Origin: Ampelocalamus luodianensis
Taxonomy: Eukaryota; Streptophyta; Magnoliopsida; Poales; Poaceae
Length of the DNA stretch: 64,000 nt
Assembly (NCBI GenBank): GCA_036346255.1
Contig: CM070635.1
Span: 41,257,715 to 41,321,714, forward strand
Direction of reading: 5' to 3'
A program made the position numbers and the translations under genes. The notes beneath the pieces are model-generated. The model was not told the origin of the DNA. It saw only the letters and a program-made list of their open reading frames with translations, and searched no databases. This document shows positions 45,814-58,620 of this stretch, in pieces (position 1 is the first letter of the stretch; every line of letters starts with the position of its first letter).

Positions 45814-48800
45814 GTCCAGCCCGTCTCGTAGAACATGGATGACTTCGACACTCGTCGCCGGCGTGAGCAGTCCTGAGATAAGGGGAAGGGGCCGATGTCC
45901 CGCGAAGACTAATTTCGATCCTCCTTTATTTCGATTCCAAAAAAATCGTGCGTGTATCTTACGTGTTTTTTGGTTTGTTGATTCGTCCATGCTGTCATTT
46001 GTAATACACGTAACCAAACCATGCGCGACATGTAATTTGCAACTTACATTGTTTATGTTGAAATTTTGTCAATTTTATTTTTCAAATTTTAGTTTGCAAC
46101 TCCGTATGAAATGTCGAAACTCATGTGACCCCCCCCCCCCCGGTTTAGGGTCTTATGATTTCATGTGATGGATGTGATGGAGGATGGGACAGGTGGGAAT
46201 CCGGGCACAGGTTGATGGCAATACCGTGCCATGGTGGCATGGCAGAGGCGACAATTTTATTAGTTTTATTATACATTATACTTGATATGGACTCTTTTAC
46301 TTAGGAATTCATATAGAAATCAAATTGCTGATTTTATTTTATTTTCATTCTGAATTTTAGTTTTATTTAACTTGACATGGACTCTTTCTTTTAATCTAGA
46401 CCGTTATAATCTGGGCCCATCATGATCGATGGTGTAGATCTTTCTCCTTTAACACCGATTAATGTGGGAGTTTCTAGTCCTTAAGAGTGAACGTGGTGGC
46501 TTATTTTGACTCTGTTTAATAAGATAATAGATTGTAATAAGAGGAAAAACTTACACAACACTTTACGAAAAGCACACATGCACCATTTTAGGATAAACAA
46601 AATCAGATATACCAAAAAAAAGAGAGCCAATGGAAAGGGGGGATCTGCTCATTGTGTTAGCTGTGCAAAAAAAAGGTTGTACTTTGCTGGCTTGACAGAG
46701 CATCAAGTACAGAAACTGGATGCCAAAATTGAAAGTGCAGCAGTCATGTGCTAAATTATGGAAGTACAAGCTGCAGGCCCATGCTATCTGTTGAATTGCA
46801 ATGATTTTTAGGATCGATTATACTAGTAAACTAACTCGAGGTAGCAAAAACGAAAATGCATAGACATGGGCCTTCTGTAGAATTCTGATGTGATGGTGAT
46901 GCTAGCCTCTATTTGAGGAACCTTCAAATTAAACTCTAAAAAGTATAAGCTCCGCTAAATGAGTGTGGTTTCTCGAGCTTCTCAAGAAGCTGAAGCCCAC
47001 TTTGTACTAATAAAATGCCGAAGCCCCTCACCACCAACTTCAAGAAATTAGTTTCTGATTTCTTCGCTAACGTACTTGGGCCTATTTGTAGGCTTGTCGA
47101 CCTTCAGGATTGAGACAAGTTCAGTCCAAACCCTCCATAAAAAAAAACGCAGTCATCTACACACATAGACCCAACCCTACTCTATACATCTTGAATATTT
47201 TTTAGTTGAGATCTTTCTCCAAAGCCATGGAGAAAATTAACTAGCAGATTTCTTGATTGATACTGCTCTTGAAAGAAGGCCGCGTGATATCTTCTACAGT
47301 TCTACTAAAATAAACTGTTCATGTGCTGATAATATCAGGGAAAACATTAAACCTTGCAGCAAAAATATACTACAAACGGCAGAGAGAGAAAAAGGTACCC
47401 AGGACATATTGTTTTTTCTCTTTAAAACAAAGGAGATATTGTTTGGGAACATGGTTGGTAACACGTCAAGTTCATCGTCTCAGCCATCTGCATGGATGCA
47501 TCCTACTACCATCCATAGCTGGTAATGCATCAAATATCAACGTAGAGGACATAACGCACGTACCTCCAGGAGAGCTGTACATGGTCCAGTTTCAACAAAT
47601 ACACACCCCAATGGTCAGTCCAATGGATCGACAGCAGCATTGAATCCACCCACAGTTTCTCGCCTATGATCAACGCACACAGTTCCTGATCGATCGATAC
47701 TGCCTTCTTCGCATGCAAATCGATACACTTGCCGCTTACTATACCTTTGGGCCATGAATTAACTCGGTCTTGCAGCATCGCATGCGTTGCATGTGCCAGA
47801 TTCTTTCGTTGTCTGAATCCTGAACCTGCTTGCTGCTCGCCCTGATGGCAGCATGCAGAGGCAGATTGATCAGCGGGCAGCTGCACTACGGTCAGTCTGA
47901 AAAGCTTCGTAGGGCCTTTAATTCACGCAATTGATTCCGCTCTTCAATGTGGGCTTGTTCATTCCGCCGTGTTGCGATATATACTGTGTGCTTCGATTCC
48001 ACTGGGAAAAACCATGGGAATACATCGAGACACTGGGATTGGATCCAAGGGAAGCACAGGAGTAGTTGAAATAGGCAGTCCTCCTGCCTGTTCTAAAAAA
48101 AAAGGAGAAGTTGAAATCAATTTTTCATGTGAGGAATAGTGATTTGAACATAGTTGCCTGAAAGCAAGGTATCAATGCAAGATGGTCTAAAGTGTCAGTG
48201 TACACGCCTAATCACAGATGAGGGAGTAAACCGAGTGAATCACTCAGCTGTTAAGACTGTATCGGAGATGATAAACTAGGATCCGTGTAGAAGAGTATTA
48301 GTATAAGGTATGTGCTGATGTTATTGATCGGTTTGCTCTGCATATCAATCACTCGACAGTTTCTTGGTATTGATCGGTTGTCTCACTTCAATACCATTAA
48401 TGTTCTCAAAACAATATGATAAACACCTATAATCAGTACTGTTCACGATCGTTTTCTCTGTGAGAGCTGCAAACAATGCCATGGATGACCAATGGCCGTC
48501 ATTGCTGAATGCTGAACAGTCACTCCGATAAGAGTTACACCTAGTTGTCTGTCCAGTGCAAGTAGGCCAAAGCTACCATAAGGACAACCAGCGGCCGGCG
48601 ATTCTTTCCGCTATAAGAAAGAGAATATTAAACGGGTTCGTTGGCGTCGTTGCATGGCTACATCATCATCCATCGACGACTCTGCATTTTGGCCCTTGCT
48701 ACCTAATGGTCAGATAACGCTTTGTCCTTCCCCTGTAGTGCTGAACCACAGAAAATGCATGCATCAAGAACCTGATTGCAAGTAGAAGCACAACATGAAT

Positions 48801-49373
48801 GGTTTTCATGTCTCAAACCTTAGGCTTTAGGGACACGGATCCGCTGCAATCGTGAAGAGGCTGGATACAAGTGCGGTCGTCAAATCGACGGTCCAGATCG
48901 ATCAAACACAATGTGGGATTTTTTTTTTAGAGAGGGTGTGTAGTTTTATTATCTAGCTAAACCATTGCCCATTGGATGCTTTAGAGCGTAATCCGAGGGT
49001 ACAAGGCGCGCCTTATTCTAATTAATAACGACTGCAGCTAATTCAGACACCGGTTTCAGGACATGCTTGACAGTACTGTAATTGAGCTAGATCCTGCAGC
49101 CCGAAATGAAGGTAGAGGATCTTGCATTACAAACTAAACTAAGTAATGTAGAGAGCTACAATTGTGTGTATTAGAAGAACTTCTGAGTGTTTGATAAAAA
49201 ATGGATATAGCTAGGATTAGGCTGCTACACTGCATTTGCTACAACATCAAATCTAAAAAGTGATAAGTACAGTACCCTCTATATAGCTAACAAGAAAATA
49301 CAAATCACTGTTGTAACAGTGTGCATTTACTTACACTAACGCAGGGATCCGAATCTCCCAAACGAAGCTTTCT
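45814..49373. other. Intergenic; no gene identified
   Basis: The first 250 bases continue the sequence cut by the solo LTR (for example a frame with ATGGATGACTTCGACACTCG near 45835). A C-run of 13 is at 46129-46141. Two open frames, 46506-46754 (plus; Lys-rich with CVSCAKK) and 47886-47530 (minus; contains GEKLWVDSMLLS), have no recognisable family. The rest shows no gene-like structure. Confidence 0.35.
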
Positions 49374-51487
49374 ATGATGGATGGTGCACATGTCCTGTTG
49401 AGCATTTATGCTTTTGAGATGGAATTATGCTTTTCATCATTGTGCTCCACCGTACATGGATCAATGGCAGATGGCCATTCACTACTCCAGTTAATTCATA
49501 CTCCAGCAGTAAATCTACAAGTGGTGCAATTAACAATCCGTTCTACTACCTTAGACCTGTTTCAATGTCTCGTCTTTTATGGTTTCAAAGTAATTTTAGA
49601 CTACGCCAACCGGTGCATAGTCCAACTCGTGGGACACATGGGTTGTTTGGCGAAATTAAAGGCTACAATTCAAGTCCTGCTGCAACGATAGGTGGGTTAT
49701 TTATTGACATGAACTTCTCAGGAATTTTGTAGGGTGAATTTCTCGAGTTCATCCTGTGATCTCTCAGTCTCGATAAGCCCTTAGCTTTGTGGGATATTTT
49801 GAGAGCTATTTGGTAATTTCTTAATTAGAGAAAAGAAGAAATAGAAAAAGTAAAATGAGAGGGGCCCACCTGTCATTGGTAGCGGCAGGGAGGTGAAAGG
49901 CTGGAGTTTGTCTCCAGCCCGATTTGGGAGCAGCGCAAGGGATTGGGGTTTTACCCCTTCTCTCGCTGGCAGCGGCTTGGGCAGCAGTTGTGCAAGCGTT
50001 GGCCGCTATGCGCCGGCAGTTGGCAGCGGCGACTTGGTCGGATCCCCTCCTCCTTGTCTTGAAATGGCGGCTCCCCTCCTCTTCCCTTCTTCTCACCCTG
50101 AAAAACCGAGTGAGTCTTACCTTTGGTTCCTTCATTTTTTTTCGATTTGGTTTCGATCTTGAGTTGGCTTGTACGCCACCAGGTTGGTCTTGACACGTCG
50201 GCAGTGAGGTTCGGTTCATCTTCAACCTTGCACACCCTGTTTACTGCTCGGCGGCTTTGAGTATCATCCGCATCGTGAGTATTGTTGTTTTCATTTTTAC
50301 GTATTACTTTGCATATGTGTTGTGCTAGTTGAAGTTTCAAATTGCGTTAATTTGATTGGCTCTAGCATTGGGAGATATTGCTTAGTAGTGTGGTGGGCTC
50401 GGATTATTGCTCGATGATGATGATTGTCATGTTATGAAATTGAATTGATAACTAAATCAGACTTGAACCAATTGAATTAATTGCTTACTGTTGTCAGTTT
50501 TTATCTCTAGCAAATTTTGTTCTAATACTATCTGTAGCTCAGTTGTGGCTGGAAGGAGCTTAATCATTTTGTTCTGAGATCTTGTTGATCCTGTGTGAAC
50601 TCTTTGCATTGTGATATTCTGTTTGCAGAAAGTCTAATGTGCTGAAATTGTGATTCCATATACACTATTGAACAAATGATCCTCTGTTGACTGAAAGTAT
50701 GATTGCTGTTTATGAAATAAATCTTGACATATTAGTAAAAACATTACTTTGAGCTCAAAGTCTGATTTGCAGTTGTCATATTTAATTAGTGAAGAATATT
50801 GGCAAAAGTAGCTAGGAGGCCAAAATTTCATCTTGAGCCGCCCGACATCTGAGAGCAAATAAATAAATATCTAAATCTTAGCATTATGCTGATTTTACTT
50901 GTTTTCAAGTCCTATCTTTTGAGCATATTATCCTGTGTAATTAACATGATATTTTTACATATTGTTATATCATTCTTGTCAATTATATGCTGCTAGAATT
51001 ATGCTTTAATTATTGTAATTTATGCTAAAATTAATTCTAAATATTTGTTGAAACCGCTAATTTTACAACAAACTTTACCTAGGCCTAGAGCGAAACCTTC
51101 CATTGCTACCATCTTAAATTAGTATCTATCTAGTTAGAAACTCATTCTCTCTTAACTATACTCTTGTAGATACATTAGCAATACGATTTAATTCCTCAAA
51201 ACTAAATTAAGGGACGGCTGCACGGATCTGGATCCTCTCCATTACTCAGAGGTCCACTGTGCAAACAGTATTTTGTAAGGAGAGGGACGTTGCTATGCAG
51301 TACACTGTTGCAATAGTGAAATACTAACCCTAGCAACTGATAGATACTCTGCATAGTATTTAATGCAGAGCATCCCAATCCCGGTAGCAGGTATGTGTGA
51401 GCCACAAAAATGGTTCAATTTGGAAGCATTATTCAATTTCTTCTCTCAAGACCACATCCACAATTTCTCCACAATTATTGAAGTTCT
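49374..51487. other. Unassigned; possible remnants of exons
   Basis: 49893-50110 is GC-rich and open in several frames and could be a 5' leader ending near a GTGAGT at 50110. 50200-51200 looks like intron or spacer (AT-rich). The frame 49427-49732 includes THGLFGEIKGYNSSPAA but no family is recognised. I support no gene here. Confidence 0.3.
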
Positions 51488-52130
51488 TGTTGGAATTAAT
51501 ACAGGTTATGCCCAATTTTAATTCTAATTAATTCCTGAAAAATCCTAAAGGCCCATGTGCATGTGCTAAAACTGTTTAGCCCCATATGGAGAGTTGAATG
51601 GGAGTTATACCACTTTAAAAGATGGAACGTGGTAGCCCCCTTGTGGGATTGGAGAGAGCCAATACACGCGCGCGCTCGCTCGCCTCACCACGCCGAGCCA
51701 TTCCGTGCCGTGCGTACGTGCGTGTGTGTGTGTGCACAGTAAATGGCATAGTGAATAATTGATGCGGTTACTATTGAGTAATGGCTGCAGTTAACACTAT
51801 TCTGGCCTCTTCCATTTTGCTATTAAGAAGAACAAATCACTGGTTCTGCAACTGATCTCCATACGAAAGACTCTCTACGACAAACACAAAGAACTCCACA
51901 GTACGGCTACACCGGGAGAGCAGGCCTCCGGAACCCTCATCCTTGAAGGCTTGCACGAGCGAGAACGAATAAGGTTTTTAGGGAGCGTTCGCGTGACTGC
52001 TCACTTCATCTGATTTTCTGCTACATCTGCACAACTACTACCACGACGTCCACTGCGCCATGACTAACGACGACCTCACCAAGACTTCTACTTCTGCTGC
52101 TCCTTCCGTTGGATCTGAGTATGCCTATCT
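51488..52130 (+). repeat. copia LTR and start of gag, truncated
   Basis: TGTTGGAATTAATACAGG begins a sequence laid out like a grass copia LTR: a stretch on CCCATGTGCATGT, AGTTATACCACTTT and GTGGTAGCC, a (GT)n tract at 51720-51737, and a leader with CACGACGTCCACTGCGCC directly before an ATG at 52060. The ATG starts MTNDDLTKTSTSAAPS, a Ser/Thr/Asp-rich start typical of copia gag. The sequence diverges after about 52120. The LTR/leader border was not fixed. Confidence 0.5.
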
Positions 52131-53129
52131 CGCACTTCTTGTTTACTTAGTTTTATTATCTGTTATTGACTCAAACATTGAGATAGGTATATTAGTTTCT
52201 GTCTTTCTAGAAATTCATATATCTGTAGTGTTCTTGTCTACCTGCTTTGTAAAAATGGTTACAGTATTCTCCATGATTTATCTAGTACATTTCTGGATTA
52301 AAGTAATTCAAAAAATACTTATATATTCAATGGTTCTTATTCAAGATCACACGTCTACAATTCCTCCTCTTTTTTTCTCCATTTGGATGATCGATCGGTC
52401 GTCTACAGTACATATTCTCAAGGTTTCTGGCACTCGAGGTGCTTGCATGTCTCTGGTAGACTTGTACTTGTGAACCTTAATTAGCGAGTATTTTTCATGA
52501 AGATGTAGCCGCTAGGGAGCATCTAGACAGCTTTGCAAATTAAGATTCTAATCGCCCTGGCATTCCGAAAGAAGCTCCAGTTTACAACAAGACTGACAAG
52601 GATGGCCCCACGAGGCAACAAAAGCACGAAGAGCTAATCTAGCCGAATCCGGGGACATGAAAGACTGAAACACGCCTTATCCCACTGTAGAGTCTGAAAC
52701 ACGTGATTTTTTTTATCACTACAGGAATTAAACTATTTCCTCTAAAAGGCCCACAAAGTAGGCCTAAATGAGTTGTGGATTAGCGGCGAAGCTAAAAAAA
52801 TTTATGTTGGGGGTACAACATTAATGCTTAAAGACAGGGTAAAAAGATGGTTGTTAAGTGATTATCGACTGATCGAATGTTAATGTCGTGTAAATTATGC
52901 ATTATGGATATTATATTCACATGATACTTAACGTTTCTATATAATTAGTTTGACTTTCTTTTCAATTAATTGGCTAATTTACATAATTAGTTGTGAAAAC
53001 AACTTATTTAATGGAGTAATAATAATAATAACAAATACTAACCGATGAGGAATGAATAATCCTCAATTAATAAAGTTATTTATCTATAATATTCATTATG
53101 GACAATGATATTCTAATAGCCCTCGTATA
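52131..53129. other. Unassigned AT-rich spacer
   Basis: The open frame to 52473 is mostly hydrophobic and probably non-coding. 52500-52690 reads like decayed transposon sequence. 52780-52830 (TTAGCGGCGAAGCTAAA...GGGGGTACA) is faintly like hAT ends of the type at 54245 but is not bounded on the other side. Confidence 0.25.
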
Positions 53130-53760
53130 CCCTAGTCGAAGGTTCCTACCATGACTAGATTAGGTTACAACCAACCCCTAATCATAAAGTCTGTTACGAC
53201 CAGGTAGAATCACGACCATCTTATAGTCTATAAGTCTTACAAATGGACATGTGGGCCCTATCTCATCGACTAGGGACCCTGTATATCACGCTCGACTATG
53301 CGTGGTAGTTAATACAACACGTGCATACATGTGTCTTTGACATAACTGCACACACCTCTCTGTCTCTGTCAATAACTGCCTAGCGAACGTGCAAGGAGAA
53401 TGCCTTATCGACAACAACCGTCATCAACATGTGGATTCTAGCAACCGTCAAGGCGCCACCTGACGCACAACAACTGTCACCCATTCGACGCTTTATAAGG
53501 GGTGGTGCTGGTAGACAAAGGAGAAGAGACCAACATAGACATAAGCCATTGATAACATTTTCTAGTTTCGGTGGCTTGTTGTGCCTTGTAATCTCATTCA
53601 ATACAAGAACACATGAGTAGAGTTGTTATTCGCTCCATAAAAGATCTAAACCTATCAAAAAAAAAACCTATCTCTTCTTGTACGATCTCAAGAGTCGTGT
53701 CTTCTACATTTACTCACAAATATCGATAGTAATTCATCGACACTAACATTGATAAATAAT
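53130..53760 (+). repeat. Probable gypsy LTR remnant
   Basis: The end part has TTATAAGGGG near 53493, GTAATCTCATTCAATACAAG near 53587, and a GAGTAGAGTTGTTATTCGCTC block, followed by a CTCTTCTTGT stretch. This matches the R-U5 organisation of Tat/RIRE-type gypsy LTRs in grasses. No internal domain is attached and the borders are uncertain. Confidence 0.4.
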
Positions 53761-53944
53761 AATTTTAAACATGTGTGAACATACTATTAAAAATGTAGTC
53801 ATTCCATAATTTTTTATTAGTATGATAACCAGACACTTGATTTTTTAGTTAAAAACTTTTAAAAAAATCCTAAGAGCTAAATAAAACAAAGTACTTTCGT
53901 ACCATTCACATAGCGATATGCACAGCTAGAGAAAAACAGTATTC

Positions 53945-54226
53945 TACAAAATCTGAATGGAGGTACATAAAATACAATTTGCATATAACTCCTACAAATA
54001 TTATCAAATTGCAACGAAGTCCAAACTCAATTGAGACATACGGCTAGCAGGGGTATGTAAATAAATTTCCAAAATTTTGGGGGTTATACAAAATCTAAAT
54101 AGAGGACATGGAATATAATTTGCATATAATTCCTACAAATACTATCATATTGCAACGAAGTCCAAACTGGATTGGATCCTATAGCTAGCACAAGTATATA
54201 CATAAATTTCAACAAATTTAGGGGTG
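53945..54226. repeat. Tandem duplication, 142-bp unit
   Basis: Two copies begin TACAAAATCTGAATGGAGG (53945) and TACAAAATCTAAATAGAGG (54087). Both contain TTTGCATATAA and GCAACGAAGTCCAAACT. Divergence is about 15-20% by eye. The second copy runs up to the hAT at 54245. Confidence 0.8.
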
Positions 54227-54244
54227 CCTTGCATACCGTGTACC

Positions 54245-55427
54245 CATGGGCGGCGCCAGGGGGGTGCCTGTGGTGCACAGGCACCAAAAAAAAATGTGTA
54301 ATTTTTTTAAAATTAGGTATACCTAAAAAAATATGCAATTTTTTTAAACTAGGTATATCCCAAAAAAGTGCAATTTTTTTAAATTAGGTATATGTATGAG
54401 CAATTGACACTTGGATTGAAATATCAGGTAAAAGACGTCGCTTCAATGTTAGTTAGTTTGATAAGTACAATTGGATTGAATATAGTGTCGAGAAGGATCT
54501 TGTATTTTGCTTTGTCATTATTTGTTCAACGAGAAAATTGTGGGAGGCGATAGTTTTATTAAAGGAGGATTTAGAAATTGGAATAGGTATGACTCCGTTA
54601 ACAAGCATGTGGGTACTATAAGAAGTGTGCATAATTGAGCTCAAGAGAAATACAACTTCTTTGTTAAACCTACAACATCAATTGCTCAAGCTCTTAGAAA
54701 GCAAATTGAAAAGGACAAACAACTTTACATTTCTATGTTGACATATTCAATTAGATGCTTGATGTTTATTTTACGTCAAAGACTAGCATGTCGTGGATAT
54801 GTGAAAATGCAAATTCTAGCGATAAGGGGAATTTTCTTGAACTTTTGGAATGGCTTGCAAACAACAATGAGGAGGTTGCTAAGGTTGTCTTATGTAATGT
54901 CTCTAAAAATTGTAAGATGATTGTCCATGAGATATAAACGGACATAATTAATTGTTGTGCCACTCGTTGGGGTTCTTATTATAGAAACAAGAATCTCGGT
55001 GAGCTTTCTACTAAGCTTGTTGAATATGTCAACCTACCGGTGACAACGGCGAGCGTTGAAAGAGTATTTTCGGCGATGAATCTTGTGAAGAACAAGTTGA
55101 GAAATAGTATGGGCGATCAAGTATTGAATAATTGTTTAGTCACCTTTATAGAGCGAGATATCTTCTCGAAGATTAGTGATGCTGATATAATCAAGTGTTT
55201 CCAAGGAATGAGATCGCGTCGTATTGTATTGTGATTTCCATTAGCTATTTAGGACTCTTTTATTTATGTAAGATTTTATTTGAACTATTGTATTGCATTA
55301 TTAACTAACTTCAAACTCTTTTGTGTAACTGTACGTTGGATTTATGAAATTACATATGTGTTGTATAAGATTTTTTTTCATCCTTGAAGTGTGCACCCCT
55401 ATTGCTAAATTCCTGGCTCCGCCACTG
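54245..55427 (+). mobile_element. hAT element, 1.18 kb, copy 2
   Basis: It is the inverted counterpart of 10246-11431 and almost identical to it. The left end is CATGGGCGGCGCCAGG and the right end is the complement of CAGTGGCGGAGCCAGG. The 8-bp duplication CGTGTACC flanks it exactly (54237-54244 and 55428-55435), different from the duplication at copy 1, so the two are independent insertions. It retains the same transposase C-terminal pieces, now on the plus strand. Confidence 0.92.
55040..55234 (+). pseudogene. hAT transposase C-terminal dimerisation domain (copy 2)
   Basis: The 64-codon frame begins TTASVERVFSAMNLVKNKLR and differs from copy 1 at about six residues. Upstream pieces with the same polarity lie at 54735-54937. 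As in copy 1, the zinc finger and catalytic core are missing. Several amino acid differences with the frame kept may mean that the source element still encoded a functional protein. Confidence 0.82.
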
Positions 55428-55435
55428 CGTGTACC

Positions 55436-56132
55436 CTAGCTGGTTCCGACCTTGCGGTGGATGTAGGGACGCACGGAAGGGGCGCTCTGAGCAATGGATA
55501 ATAGCGCACAAACATAACCACACTATGCTCTAGGTGCCCGGGGTGTGCTAGTTGGAGCCGGTGCTCTAGTCCCCTGTTTAAATTAACCCATATTTTTTTT
55601 TGCAGAGAACAATTCCTGAGGCAATGCAACCACGCAGAAAACGCTTTGCAACACCACAATCTCTGCGGATCTGACGCTATCTCGGCATGCCGTGCCCGTG
55701 CATGGGTCAAATTTATGGGTTTCCTGATCAGGCCGAGCAAGCAAGAAACGCAAGCGCAGGTAGGGGTGGTGGGGTCGCGCCCATGCATGCGTGCATGTGT
55801 TACGACAGTGTTCGATCCCCTGAATTTTGGCCGGGACGTGCAGACGCCAGGCAGGCAACGCAACCTGCCCGAACAGTGAGTAGCATGTACAGCATACACA
55901 AAAACAGCTCATGCCGACAGTTGACGCCTATATGTATCCTCGAGGACCATTGACGTGTGAGGACAGAGTTCTTAACCGTCGAATATGATCGGTATAGTAT
56001 CTTACCTTCTCTTAAGCCCTATGGGAATGACGACCTTACGGCCGTTCCGTACATTTAGTCCCCCAGTACCTGTGCGCCACGTGTCTTCCTCAGTCCTGTT
56101 CGTGCTAACAAACGCGCTCGCGGGAGACTTTC
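55436..56132. other. Intergenic; no gene identified
   Basis: Open frames here (for example 55899-55405, minus) overlap a region with moderate GC and show no family features. A T-run with TTTTTTTTTGCAG at about 55600 looks like a splice acceptor but no exon could be assigned. Confidence 0.3.
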
Positions 56133-57840
56133 TGTATGGCACCAGAGGTGGTGAATGGTGCTTTCAATTTTTTTTAAAAAATATTCACTAACTCTTCGTT
56201 TCAATAGCTATGAGAAGCTACGAAGATCATGAAGCCAAAAAACCAAAAGATATCGTGCTGGTACAGTATTTTCAGGAAATAAACAGTAACCGAACAATTC
56301 AGTTTCAGCACTATTTGAGATTCGAAGAACGATGAATCTCTTGATCCATAAGTCCAAACGACTTGAAACTTAACCCAAGGCTATATCATGACCTTATGAA
56401 CCTATCCCAACAGGAAAATCTGAAAAAACTTGAGAGAATTTGGATCTTTTGGTTCGTGAAGCTCTGCTGCACCAAAATCGGGTCAAAACCAAAAATTGAA
56501 CTAACTCTCAAACCAAAGCTCTAAATGACTTGAAATTTGGTATGCACCATCTCTAGGATGTCAGGAACTATTCCATTCAACGATCAAGAAAATCGTTGCC
56601 AAAGTTATGACATTTTCCTGTTTGAGGGAAAGTTGCACAAAAACGGGGCAAAAACCGAAGATGGTGAATATGACTTACTCGTGGAAGGATGATGGCCAAG
56701 ATGGCTCTAGATATGTTCCCATATATCACAGCAAATAAGAACACCAAAGAAATCAAGGTAAAAACAGTTGAATCAAGAAATCACTCGGAGAGGCCAAAGA
56801 GAGCAAAAACCGGTTTCTTCATAAATCTTGCCATGAAAGTGCCTAGATGGGTAGAGATTGATTTTCAGATGTTATCTCCATCTCTTACACGTCCTTGGCA
56901 CAACAAGATCAAGAAAGGAAGAGAGATGGGGAAAAACCAACCAAATCAAGAGCAAATCAATCAACACAAAAGAGATTCATAGAGATGAACAAAGATTGAT
57001 GTATTGCTACTTGAGGATGAGGGTTTTACGGCCACTCCACTTAGAGGACAAGAGAGCACACCATAGCTCTCAACTTCTCTCAAACTCTAACCCTAGAACT
57101 CATAAACCCTAGATCTCAAGAGAAGATGGTTGGATGGATAACCAAAGTCTCTATCCCAACCACTTAAATAGATGAGCTAACCAGCCACATCCAACCCTTA
57201 GTGGATACTATCCACTTAGCACAATGGGGAAAACCCAATAACCCTGCACACACGGGTTTTAACTCACACTCTACTCTTATGCACGCTTTTCAAAGCGCAT
57301 AAGCTCGAATCCGCTAAGTCCTTAGCCTTGATCCAACTTGATCATACCAGCTTCTCCATGACCTAAACTGCCTTTCCAAACACCGCTCAAGCCCGCGATT
57401 TTCTTCCGAAGTAGTTTTCGATATTTTGGTCAAACTACCAAAATACCCTTCCTTGACACGGTCTTCTCCATCCATTGCAAGCAATCGCCATGCTTGATAC
57501 GTGTAGATGCACCACTGGCCTACCACGCGTCGGCAAGTCTCTCCCGTTCTGGTTCCACCGGACCACGCCTCACTTGGACCGACCAAGCCACATGGTGCAA
57601 TCCCGCCATTCGAACTTCTCTTCAACATTTTTCACCTTTCTCGTGCCATGCTTGAGATCACCACCTTACTCAGCATCCTTGATCGTTCTGGGCCTCAGCT
57701 CCTCCATGAGCTTAGCCTCGATCCTTGTCGCTCGACTGTCTATGCCAGTCGCCGCTGCCTTGCTCTTGTATGATATGAGATATCTTCTGTCTGGATGGAT
57801 GAAGAGGAGTGCATTGGTTCACGCGTGAGGACAATGCTTG
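56133..57840 (-). repeat. Antisense copia LTR related to the LTR at 5.5-7.9 kb
   Basis: Read on the minus strand it has the same order of blocks as 5540-7898: GGGAGAGACTTGCCGAC (about 57535), AAGGGTATTTTGGTA (about 57440), a TATTTAAG box near 57166, a CCCTAG-rich leader, CATAACTTTGGCAA, CTTCGTAGCTTCTCATAGC (about 56210), and the end ATTCACCACCTCTGGTGCC near 56140. The U3 is truncated on the right near 57840, close to a Tourist-like MITE. No internal domain is attached. Confidence 0.65.
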
Positions 57841-57869
57841 CAAAAAAATGTACAGATTTCGCGCCCTAA

Positions 57870-58197
57870 GGGCTTGTTTGGTTGGTGCCATGGATTCCAT
57901 GTCTGAAAAAAGTGGTGCCTGGAGGTAGCCTGAAAAGTAGATAATTTTTACTTGGCTAAGCAAACCCGAAGATGAGTTTTTTGATTGAAAGCCTGTGCCT
58001 GAAATTGATGAATGAAAATCAAGCCGATGGATCAAAGAACGAATGGTGGATGAAGTAGCTGCCTCCTAGGCGCTGCTCCCAGGCGTTGGTTTTGCCCGCC
58101 TGACCCTGGCAGCTGACGACACCAAGCACCGAGCCAGCAGCTTCCAAGGAGAGGCTCGGCCAGACAGCTTGACGCAGGTTCGGAACCAAACAGCCCC
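57870..58197. mobile_element. Tourist-like (PIF/Harbinger) MITE
   Basis: The ends GGGCTTGTTTGGTT and the complement of GGGGCTGTTTGGTT are inverted repeats. TAA flanks both sides (57867-57869 and 58198-58200), the 3-bp duplication of this superfamily. The interior has no coding sequence. Length is 328 bp. Confidence 0.78.
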
Positions 58198-58200
58198 TAA

Positions 58201-58430
58201 TTCTGTGCGTGTAAGGTGCACGAGTCCATGTCTACCTGCCACGATAAAGGTATCTGTTCTGTCAAATCTTGAGAGCACAATTGGATGAATTGAATAGAGA
58301 TAAGCATGTTTCCTTTTTTGAGAACACTTAAAAGGCTTGCACGCATTCCGTTAAGGAATAAATGTTTTTCTTCACCAAGAGGATAGCAACGGGTATTTAT
58401 TTGGATAGCAGCGTTGCTTCTGGATAAAAA
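58201..58430. other. Spacer
   Basis: No gene, repeat or regulatory element was recognised. Confidence 0.3.
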
Positions 58431-58620
58431 GGGACGGATATATACTTAATTGTGCTAGTAATGCATATCTAACACTCCATCTGATTCCAAATAAAAGTTG
58501 TTTTGGATATTAATATGGTCTTCAAGGGACGGATATATACTTAATTGTGCTAGTAATGCATATCTAACACTCCATCTGATTCCAAATAAAAGTTGTTTTG
58601 GACATTAACACGGTCTTCAA
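58431..58620. repeat. Tandem duplication, 95-bp unit
   Basis: GGGACGGATATATACTTAAT starts both copies (58431 and 58526), which differ at only a few positions near the end. Each contains ACTCCATCTGATTCCAAATA, similar to a Stowaway terminus. Confidence 0.9.

Noticed and set aside
46121..46145. C-run as possible LTR end
   Set aside because: Unlike the SIRE-type end it is not followed by CTCTAG or a CA terminus; it is treated as a simple homopolymer.
47530..47886. 118-codon frame, minus strand, with GEKLWVDSM
   Set aside because: It looks somewhat protein-like but I cannot tie it to a family or to exons; mentioned only in the spacer entry.
55405..55899. 164-codon frame, minus strand
   Set aside because: Cys/His/Arg-rich without a pattern, overlapped by other open frames; no support as a gene.
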